Shown here piece after piece: positions 26,204 to 33,244 of a stretch of DNA of 33,244 nt. Source of the stretch: Desulfurococcales archaeon (GTDB lineage Archaea; Thermoproteota; Thermoprotei_A; Sulfolobales; NBVN01); assembly GCA_015521295.1 (NCBI GenBank), contig WAOL01000024.1:1-33244 (forward strand). Direction: 5' to 3'. Every line of letters starts with the position of its first letter. Positions within the stretch are counted from its first letter, which is position 1. The notes under the pieces are model-generated. The model worked only from the letters and a program-made list of their open reading frames with translations. It did no database searches and was not told the DNA's origin. Both the position numbers and the translations under genes were made by a program.

Positions 26204-27226
26204 ATGTCTCAGAGTACAGGAATACCCTACAGTGCCGTGCCTCCTTCACCGCCCTCACCGTCAGGAGAAGCGGAAGTGTTTAAGTGTCCTAATTGTGGGG
26301 CGCCAATTGAGGTCACGCCTGACTCACTGGTTGTTAAGTGCAGGTACTGTGGGTATATCGAGTATTGTGATCCGGGTTACGACGTGTTTGTCTTCCCTTC
26401 CCTTAGTAGGGAGGAGATAACGCGTAGGTTCTGGGATAGGATGAGAGCAGACAGTGACTTAGGTAAGTACGTCAACAAGATAGGCATAGATTCCATAACG
26501 AATATATTCGTACCCTTCTACGTCGTCGACTACGACGCGCAGTACTTCTTCGTAGGTGAGAGGAAGGAGACTAGGACAAGGACAGTGAACATTGGTGGAA
26601 GGGTCGTAACACAGACAGAAGTTAGGGTAGTTAAGGTGAGGGACTCCGGAAGCGTTAGTGGGGTTGATGCAATCCTAGGTAGAAGACATATCGAGGAGTT
26701 AGGCGTTAAGGAACTTTCAACGCAGGTCAAACAACTTGATATTTCAGCCGCTGTCCACGCATCTAAGTACAAGTGGGGGAAAGAAGTGCACGCGGTAATG
26801 GGCTTCGATATTGAGCCTAAGGAAGTAAACGCGATAGCTAGGGACGTCATAGCTGAGAGGTTGAAGGTCTGGGTTAAGCGTAAGTACAGGCTCGACAGGC
26901 TTAACGTTTACCTATGCAGGGTAAACGTCAAGGACTTCAAAGCCGTTCTAGTCCCTATATACATTATCTCGTATAAATTCAGGAACGCCATTTACTCCAT
27001 AGCGTTCTCAGGCGTTGATGGAAGGCAATTAGTGGCTATAGAGCCTGTGCTAACCAAGCACCTGGTGATGTACTTAGGGGGTGCGGCAGCAACGACCTTT
27101 GTTGCGAGTTTAGCGCTGCCTTTCGCGTTCCGGTGGGGTCACCTGATATTCCTGAGCGTCGCCCTCATGATAGGTGCTGGGTACCTAGTAAGTAGGGCGC
27201 TAGGGGGTGTTAGGTTTGAGCGGTGA
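26204..27226 (+). CDS. Zinc-ribbon protein with C-terminal transmembrane segments, uncharacterised
   Basis: KCPNCGAPIEV...VKCRYCGYIEYC Cys4 ribbon; two hydrophobic segments near the C-terminus; SD AGGTG upstream of the ATG. Confidence 0.8.
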   Translation: MSQSTGIPYSAVPPSPPSPSGEAEVFKCPNCGAPIEVTPDSLVVKCRYCGYIEYCDPGYDVFVFPSLSREEITRRFWDRMRADSDLGKYVNKIGIDSITNIFVPFYVVDYDAQYFFVGERKETRTRTVNIGGRVVTQTEVRVVKVRDSGSVSGVDAILGRRHIEELGVKELSTQVKQLDISAAVHASKYKWGKEVHAVMGFDIEPKEVNAIARDVIAERLKVWVKRKYRLDRLNVYLCRVNVKDFKAVLVPIYIISYKFRNAIYSIAFSGVDGRQLVAIEPVLTKHLVMYLGGAAATTFVASLALPFAFRWGHLIFLSVALMIGAGYLVSRALGGVRFER

Positions 27227-27230
27227 GGCA

Positions 27231-28229
27231 ATGCTTAAGTGCCCGTATTGCGGTTCGGAGTTCAGAGTTCCACACGCTGTGAGCGTAGCGACATGCCCAT
27301 ACTGTGGTTATACATTCAAGGTCAGTACGGGCGAAGCCATTACTGAACACTACTACTTTAAAGTTGTCTTCAGTTCGAGCAGTGCCTTCGATAGGCTACT
27401 GAGGTTCATCCTCAGGAACTATGGGGCGCCTTCCGACTTCCACACAGCAGCTGAACTACGTAAGGCGTTACTACATTACGTCCCGATACACGCAGTTCAC
27501 GCTGAAGCCACTGGCGAGTGTATATATACTGAGGGAGTGTGGTTTTGGAGTAAGTCCTACGAAGGTGACTTCTATGAGGTAGGGGACTACTTCATCCTCG
27601 CTAATAGGGAACCTTGGTTCTCACACATAGTTGAGAACTACAGGTTCAGTTTGAGGGGGAGGGAGTACTTCAAGCCTAAGATGCTTAGGATGGGTAGGTA
27701 CTACAACATAATGGTGTCAAAGGAGGACGCTATTAAGGCCGCGTCAGACGCCGTGGTGCGAGACCTAATGAAGGACCTCAATACAGGGTGCAACGGCAAT
27801 AAGGTCGTTAAGGACGTTAAGACAGAGTACTTAGGTGTGACGCATTACCCGATTTGGGAATTCACTTACAGGTACGGTAACGTAGAGATGAAGGCCTTAG
27901 TGGACGCCAGCTCAGGTAGGGTCATCTACGCAGAATATCCTCAGACGCTGAAGGCTAGGGAGGAGGCAGGATTAATTGCCGGTGCTCTCATAGGCATTGG
28001 TGCCGTGGGCGGCGGGATAGGTGGATTAGTCACCGCGAGCGGGCTTATGGCGGCAGTGATGGCTGGGGCTGGAGCTATTGTTGGCCTTATAGCGGCTCTA
28101 CCAGCGATCAAGAGGGCCTTCGAGAGGGTTGTGAAGACCTCTGAGAGGGTAGAGGATTGGAACCTGCTACTTAAGGCAGGCAAGCTGCTTGAAGAGGAAG
28201 GCGTTTTCAGTATAACCCTAGGTTACTGA
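27231..28229 (+). CDS. Second zinc-ribbon protein with C-terminal Gly/Ala-rich transmembrane segments, probable distant paralogue of the preceding gene
   Basis: MLKCPYCGSEFRVPHAVSVATCPYCGYTFKV; GLIAGALIGIGAVGGGIGGL...MAGAGAIVGLIAALPAI. ATG 27231 preceded by GGTGAGG. Confidence 0.8.
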   Translation: MLKCPYCGSEFRVPHAVSVATCPYCGYTFKVSTGEAITEHYYFKVVFSSSSAFDRLLRFILRNYGAPSDFHTAAELRKALLHYVPIHAVHAEATGECIYTEGVWFWSKSYEGDFYEVGDYFILANREPWFSHIVENYRFSLRGREYFKPKMLRMGRYYNIMVSKEDAIKAASDAVVRDLMKDLNTGCNGNKVVKDVKTEYLGVTHYPIWEFTYRYGNVEMKALVDASSGRVIYAEYPQTLKAREEAGLIAGALIGIGAVGGGIGGLVTASGLMAAVMAGAGAIVGLIAALPAIKRAFERVVKTSERVEDWNLLLKAGKLLEEEGVFSITLGY

Positions 28230-28250
28230 GGTAGTTGACGGCAGGTTAAT

Positions 28251-28270
28251 GTAACGCATTTTTACGTTAC
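28251..28270. repeat. Inverted repeat GTAACG-N8-CGTTAC upstream of acdA2
   Basis: GTAACGCATTTTTACGTTAC, 6-bp arms, 25 nt before ATG 28296. Confidence 0.45.
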
Positions 28271-28295
28271 CCTCCCTAAATGAAAGGGGATACTC

Positions 28296-29705
28296 ATGAG
28301 TTTACCTACGAAGGAAGTATTCAGCAAGTTCTTTTCCCCGAAATCCATAGCCGTCATAGGTGCCTCGATAAAGAGGGGAACCGTTGGACGGGCAATCATG
28401 GAGAATCTTAAGGAGAGGTTCAAGGGTCGCGTATACCCTGTGAACGTGAAGTACGATGAGGTTCTAGGGCTTAAGTGCTACAAGTCTGTCCTGGAGATAC
28501 CTGAAACGCCTGACTTAGTGGTTGTAGCGGTACCTGCCCGTGTGGTTCCCTCAGTTCTTGAGGAGTGCGGGAGGAAGGGCGTTAGGGCAGCTATAGTGAT
28601 TAGTGCGGGTTTCAAGGAGGTTGGGGAGGAAGGAGCTAAGAGGGAGGAGGAGCTAGTTAAGGTCGCCAGGAAGTGGAGCATGAGGATAATAGGTCCTAAC
28701 TGCCTCGGCGTTTACGATGCCCACTCAGGCCTCGACACGATCTTCAACCCCAACGACAGGCAGGCTAAGCCGGGGCCGGGTAGCGTGGCCCTGATCTCAC
28801 AGTCCGGGGCTCTTGGGGCAGCAATCCTCGACTGGCTTGCGGAGGCAGGCGTTGGGATGAGTAAGTTCGTGAGTTACGGGAACGCCGCGGATGTGCAGGA
28901 ATGGGAACTTATTGAGTACCTGGCAGAGGACCCCGCGACTAAGGTAATTATGGCCTACATAGAGGGAGTGTCGGACGGCAGGAAGTTCCTTAACGCATTA
29001 AGGAAGGCCACGGAGAAAGGAAAGCCCGTCATAGTGCTTAAGGCTGGCAAGTCCGAGAAAGGCATGAAGGCTGTCGCCTCACACACGGGTTCACTAGCAG
29101 GTCAGTACGCTGTATATGAAGCCGCGATAAAACAGTTCGGTGGGCTATTAGTTAATGAGTTGAATGAATTGGTAGTGGCTGCCAAGACACTCTCATGGCT
29201 ACCGGCCCCATCCGGTGACAGGATAGCTATAGTGACTAACGGTGGTGGTGCAGGAGTCCTAGCCACGGATGCCGTAGAACTACTTGGTTTACGGATGGCT
29301 GAACTTTCGGAGCAAACTAAGGCCAAGTTGAGGGAGGGCCTACCACCTGCAGCCGCTGTGAACAACCCGGTAGACGTCCTAGGTGATGCGCCGCCAGAGA
29401 GGTATAAGGTTGCGTTAGAGGCTGTATTGAGGGACGAGAACGTGGATGCCGTGCTCCTCATAAGCATAATGCAGTCACCGGCATACGACCCGGGAGGGGT
29501 TCTGGAGGCCGCTAAGGAACTAGTTGGTAAGTACGGTAAGCCCGTAGTAATGGCTGCACCCGGAGGTAAGTACACGCTAGATAAGCTGCGGATGTTCGAG
29601 CATGAGGCGAGGATACCGTCATTCCGGACACCGGAGGAGGCTGCCAGAGCTCTCTCCTACATGGTTGCCTGGGCCCGTGTACGTCAGAGGATGAAGAAGG
29701 AATGA
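28296..29705 (+). CDS. acdA: ADP-forming acyl-CoA synthetase alpha subunit, second paralogue
   Basis: KSIAVIGASIKRGTVGRAIMENL, GPNCLGVYD, SQSGALGAAILDW, phospho-His region VASHTGSLAGQYAVYEAA. Confidence 0.93.
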   Translation: MSLPTKEVFSKFFSPKSIAVIGASIKRGTVGRAIMENLKERFKGRVYPVNVKYDEVLGLKCYKSVLEIPETPDLVVVAVPARVVPSVLEECGRKGVRAAIVISAGFKEVGEEGAKREEELVKVARKWSMRIIGPNCLGVYDAHSGLDTIFNPNDRQAKPGPGSVALISQSGALGAAILDWLAEAGVGMSKFVSYGNAADVQEWELIEYLAEDPATKVIMAYIEGVSDGRKFLNALRKATEKGKPVIVLKAGKSEKGMKAVASHTGSLAGQYAVYEAAIKQFGGLLVNELNELVVAAKTLSWLPAPSGDRIAIVTNGGGAGVLATDAVELLGLRMAELSEQTKAKLREGLPPAAAVNNPVDVLGDAPPERYKVALEAVLRDENVDAVLLISIMQSPAYDPGGVLEAAKELVGKYGKPVVMAAPGGKYTLDKLRMFEHEARIPSFRTPEEAARALSYMVAWARVRQRMKKE

Positions 29706-30397
29706 TTGCTCACTCGGACCTTCACATTCACACGCAAGCTAGTGACGGGAGGGCACACCCGCGGGAGGTCGTCCTACGTGCTAGGGCCGTCGGATTAGAT
29801 GTCATAGCAGTCACCGACCACGACACGTTTGCCGGATCCGTGATCGCTAGGAGGTACGTGAGTGGTAGAGTGCCCTTAGTAATTACTGGTGCCGAAGTCA
29901 GAACCGTGTGGGGAGACGTGCTGGTGCTCTGCAGGGATCCCATACCAGTGATTAAGGATCCTGTGGCGCTCCGCGAACTCGCCAACGACAATGGCTGTGT
30001 CCTCATACCTGCCCATCCTTTTGATGTCATGAGGTTAGGTGCAGGGTGGCGGGTAAGGGAAGATCTGTGGGATTGCATAGAGTGCTTTAACATGGGCAGC
30101 GACCCGATCACCAACACCATGGCTTGGATGTATTGCCGCGCATCTGGGAAGCCATGCATAGCGTGTTCAGACGCCCACGTGCTTGAAATGGTGGGTGTGA
30201 CTAGGACACTCATTGAGGTTCCGGACCTTACACTGGATGATGTCCTGGAGTCTCTCCGAAAGGGCCTAGTAACTCCCCGCCCAAAGTACTCGGTAACGGG
30301 GCTGGCTAGGAAGGTTGCCTGGGGTATTCAGCGAAAGCTGCATGGCCACACCCGGTACCCTGCACTCAGCGAGGATCTTTATTTAAAAACAGTGTAA
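29702..30397 (+). CDS. PHP-domain metal-dependent phosphoesterase
   Basis: SDLHIHTQASDG, VTDHDT, PAHPF, CSDAHV metal-binding motifs; 4-bp overlap with acdA2. Confidence 0.88.
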   Translation: MIAHSDLHIHTQASDGRAHPREVVLRARAVGLDVIAVTDHDTFAGSVIARRYVSGRVPLVITGAEVRTVWGDVLVLCRDPIPVIKDPVALRELANDNGCVLIPAHPFDVMRLGAGWRVREDLWDCIECFNMGSDPITNTMAWMYCRASGKPCIACSDAHVLEMVGVTRTLIEVPDLTLDDVLESLRKGLVTPRPKYSVTGLARKVAWGIQRKLHGHTRYPALSEDLYLKTV

Positions 30398-30446
30398 TGA
30401 TGGGGAACCGTGAAAGTAGCGTGTCGTCTGTGGTGATGCTGGGGCC

Positions 30447-31109
30447 ATGAAGAGGGAACGGGATAGGAAGGAGGCCGTAGTCATGCCAAGTGAGCTAAGG
30501 AAGCTGGGCTTCTGTCCTACACTTTACTTCTTCGATGTCCACACCCCTGTTCCTCAACCCCTAGCGTTACGTCTTAGGGCATGGTTGGGGCGCTTGGCTC
30601 ACGCGATACATCACATACTGCGTCCTGGGTGGGTTAAGGAGGAACTGCTTAGGGCTAGGGTTGATGAGTTAGGCGTGGTGCTTGTGGGTAAGCCCGACAG
30701 CTACAGGATTAACGGTGCTAACGGCACGTTAATTGTAGAGGAGTTCAAGAGCAGGAGAGCTCCCAGGTTTGAATCCCCCTGCGTGGTTAATGGTGTGTGG
30801 TTGGGGGACGCACTACAGGTTATGGCGTACGCCTACATATTGAGTAAGGTTCACGGCGTCAGGATAGAGCGGATCGAGTTGAGGCTCCGATACATAAACA
30901 AGACAGTAAGCCTTAGGTACGATAATGACCTGCTGGTGAAGTACCTTAAGTTGTTGAAGGACATAAGGGATGGGGTATTTCCCGAGCCTGGGTGGGTAAG
31001 TAGGAGGAAGTGTCGGTTATGTCCCTACAAGGAGGTCTGCCCCTACTCACCATTTAGCATATTGGAGGATCTTGGGGGCGAGCGGGACGTTGACTCCTCC
31101 GAAGCGTGA
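30447..31109 (+). CDS. Cas4-like/RecB-family PD-(D/E)XK nuclease with 4-Cys cluster
   Basis: FCPTLYFF, GKPDSY, IVEEFKSRR, DALQVMAYAYIL, CRLCPYKEVCPY. Confidence 0.82.
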   Translation: MKRERDRKEAVVMPSELRKLGFCPTLYFFDVHTPVPQPLALRLRAWLGRLAHAIHHILRPGWVKEELLRARVDELGVVLVGKPDSYRINGANGTLIVEEFKSRRAPRFESPCVVNGVWLGDALQVMAYAYILSKVHGVRIERIELRLRYINKTVSLRYDNDLLVKYLKLLKDIRDGVFPEPGWVSRRKCRLCPYKEVCPYSPFSILEDLGGERDVDSSEA

Positions 31110-32420
31110 AATCAGTTCCTGAGCCCTCTTACGCGTTATGATGATTACTCCCAAATCCCTTAACCTAGCTACGGACGCGGCTAGTCTTTCCTGCGCCTCC
31201 CACTGACCATACATAGCACCCTTCCCCAGCAACTTGAAGAGCTCCTTCCTTAACCATTCACTAACTTTTCCGGGTTTTTCAAAGGAGTAAGGCGTTCCTG
31301 GGAGAGGAAGGAACACGTGCGCGTGCACCCTAGCACCCAGCCTAATTAATTCCCTCATGTGCTCCATGGTCTCCCTCACATCTTCCTCGGTTTCCTTAGG
31401 GAGACCAAAGATGTAGTCCACGTCAACGTCGAAGCCCGCACTTCTTAAGTGAATTACCGCGTTAGTAACGTCCTCAACCGTGTGTCCCCGATGTAATTCC
31501 TTAAGCATTCTGTTTGACCCTGATTGAGCCCCAACTATTACCCTTCTATTGTCGACGCTCTCCTTGAGGAGTAGGGCCACCTCTCTATCCACGAATTCTG
31601 GCCTTACCTCTGAGGGAAATACACCGAAGAATATCCTAGCCCCCTTCACCCTTAGTTTCTGGAGTTCCCTCAGGAGCTCGGCCACCTTACTTAAGTCGCG
31701 TTCCTCATTCTGCGCCCCGTAGCCTAAGGCGTTGGGCGTTATGAACCTTAAGTCTCGGATGCCGTTACTCACCATTAATTCAGCGTGGTGTATTATGTTA
31801 TCTATGCTCCTGTGCCTGTACCTCGCGCCGAAGGCGTAACTAACTTGACAGTACTTGCAGGCGTGAGGGCACCCGCGAGTCACTTCTATGGGGTTAAACA
31901 ATCTGTGCTTCAAGGCGAACGCAGGGAACCTATCTAAGTCACCTATCCTGCCCTTGCCAGTCATTATGAACTCCTCCTCATCGATATAGGCAAGCCCTGG
32001 CCTCACGGACTTAGGGTCGCCTCCTTCGACGATTTCTCTTAGGAATTTAGTGAAGGATTCCTCCGAATCCCCCATGAAGACGTACTCGAAACCAAGTGAA
32101 AGTAGTGTCCCGTAAGGATCCCCGGTGGCGTGAGGGCCTCCGGCAACAGGTATTGCGCCGATTCTCCGAGCCGTAGTTACTGCCTTAATGATGTCGTTAA
32201 TTGTCTCAGGTAGTTCAGTCGTGATTAGTGTTTGACCATATATTACCTGCCTCTTGCCGTATTCCTCAACGAGACTCACCAGCAAATTAGGAATAGCCTT
32301 CAGAGGGGCTACGAAAATATCTACTGAGTCCCCTAACTCCTGCTCGATAGCCCCCACTAGCACATTTACGCTGTACTTCACTCTTCGCCCGTAACCAAAC
32401 ACTAGCGCTACCGAGCCCAT
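31047..32420 (-). CDS. B12-binding domain/radical SAM protein (MJ_1487-like)
   Basis: N-terminal cobalamin-binding-like domain (PVAGGPHATGDPYGTLLSLGFEYVFMGDSEESF); radical SAM VTRGCPHACKYCQVS; HVFLPLPGTPY. Confidence 0.85.
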   Translation of the reverse strand: MGSVALVFGYGRRVKYSVNVLVGAIEQELGDSVDIFVAPLKAIPNLLVSLVEEYGKRQVIYGQTLITTELPETINDIIKAVTTARRIGAIPVAGGPHATGDPYGTLLSLGFEYVFMGDSEESFTKFLREIVEGGDPKSVRPGLAYIDEEEFIMTGKGRIGDLDRFPAFALKHRLFNPIEVTRGCPHACKYCQVSYAFGARYRHRSIDNIIHHAELMVSNGIRDLRFITPNALGYGAQNEERDLSKVAELLRELQKLRVKGARIFFGVFPSEVRPEFVDREVALLLKESVDNRRVIVGAQSGSNRMLKELHRGHTVEDVTNAVIHLRSAGFDVDVDYIFGLPKETEEDVRETMEHMRELIRLGARVHAHVFLPLPGTPYSFEKPGKVSEWLRKELFKLLGKGAMYGQWEAQERLAASVARLRDLGVIIITRKRAQELISRFGGVNVPLAPKILQYAKW

Positions 32421-32628
32421 TAACCATTCACCGCATGCGTCGCTAAAGCCCGCCAGACATCATCGCGTGGGCTCAGCTACGACCGCACCGCTCATCCACA
32501 CTATTTGCTTGGTCGAAGATGATAAATTTAATTCATTACTCCCAGCCACACATGATCTCGTGCTTGGCGATGCTTAAAAGTATTAAGCGCTGAAGGCGTT
32601 GATATAGAAGAGGTTAGATTCCTTGCCT

Positions 32629-33244
32629 ATGATTAGGGCCCTCACCTTCAACGTCAAAAACACAGGTGATGTTGAGGGAGCCCTTTCTACAGCGATGAGT
32701 GTTAAGGATCGCGTTGAAAGCGAGGGTATTAAGGTATGGGACGTTAGGTTAACGTTGAGTAGCAGCGTTGATAATAAGATCCTTGATAGATTGTGTAGTG
32801 AGAACATAATTTTCTCGGCTTATCGGTCTAGGATGTACCGTGTTGAGGTTGAGGAGCTGAAGAATGCGCTTAGGTGCAGTAACTCCTACGCCTCGATAAT
32901 AGTTACGAGAAGGAAGGATATTCGAAAGGCTGTGAACATACTTAGGGAAGTTGCCCACGACTTAGGGGTTGAGGCGATCACTAGGCTTGCCTTCTCTATC
33001 GGTGCGCCTATTGAAACACCGTATTATCCATTATCTGTTCCTTTAAGGAGCGGAGTTACCGTTGCTTTAAGGTACGCGGATTTACTCGCCTCAAGCCCCA
33101 TGAGTAAGTGGGTTGATGTAGTAGCGGAGTTCTTGAGGAAGGTGGAGGGTGCCGTGAGGAATGCTGCCAAGAAGCACGGTGTGAGCTACTTAGGTATCGA
33201 TGCTTCACTCTCGCCATGGATGGAGGAGTCCGTGGTACCTGTAA
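32629..33244 (+). CDS. DUF711/UPF0210-like protein, truncated by the right window edge (absent from the ORF track)
   Basis: Manual translation from ATG 32629 stays open to the end: MIRALTFNVKNTGDVEGALSTAMSVKDRVESEGIKVWDVRLTLSS...ASIIVTRRKDIRKAVNILREVAHDLGVEAITRLAFSIGAPIETPYYPLSVP...GVSYLGIDASLSPWMEESVVPV. Confidence 0.65.
   Translation, partial: MIRALTFNVKNTGDVEGALSTAMSVKDRVESEGIKVWDVRLTLSSSVDNKILDRLCSENIIFSAYRSRMYRVEVEELKNALRCSNSYASIIVTRRKDIRKAVNILREVAHDLGVEAITRLAFSIGAPIETPYYPLSVPLRSGVTVALRYADLLASSPMSKWVDVVAEFLRKVEGAVRNAAKKHGVSYLGIDASLSPWMEESVVPV

Noticed and set aside
29728-30213. 161-aa antisense ORF in the PHP gene (and the similar 29102-29575 ORF in acdA2)
   Set aside because: Ser/Thr-rich shadow translations opposite clear conserved proteins.
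30447-31109. Cas4-like gene as evidence of a CRISPR-Cas locus
   Set aside because: No repeats/spacers and no cas1, cas2 or effector genes anywhere in the window.
32514-32595. Possible C/D box sRNA (GATGATA ... CTGA) in the gap before the DUF711-like gene
   Set aside because: C box is imperfect, no convincing D'/C' pair, and spacing is too long for a typical archaeal C/D sRNA.

Overview
This 33.2 kb window looks like a gene-dense archaeal chromosome segment, probably from a (hyper)thermophilic Thermoproteota/crenarchaeote. Evidence for that is the archaeal-type RibC, HerA/NurA, LipS1/LipS2-LplA/LplB, ADP-forming acyl-CoA synthetases, TATA-box promoters with leaderless or SD-led starts, and many GTG/TTG starts. 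Most of it is recognisable housekeeping: glutamate dehydrogenase, M29 aminopeptidase, archaeal riboflavin synthase, a lipoylation locus, an acdA-iorA-iorB-lipS1 operon, glmS plus a GlmU-like nucleotidyltransferase, a herA-nurA pair, surE, moeA, two zinc-ribbon membrane proteins, a second acdA, a PHP protein, a Cas4-like nuclease, two HAD proteins, a B12-binding radical SAM protein, and a truncated DUF711-like gene at the right edge that the ORF track missed. I found no rRNA, tRNA, CRISPR array or transposon. The best candidate for an undescribed system is the orphan operon at about 4658-8881. It has a 51-aa small ORF (not in the ORF track) that looks leaderless and ends in a TTGA overlap with the next gene. 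It is followed by a 339-aa protein with a possible degenerate FtsZ/tubulin-like layout, a 726-aa protein with about 10 TM helices, a long helical domain and a possible C-terminal winged helix, and a 293-aa protein with a beta-rich N-terminus and a helical C-terminus. Fold-level suggestions for these proteins are by-eye hypotheses and need HHpred or structure prediction.
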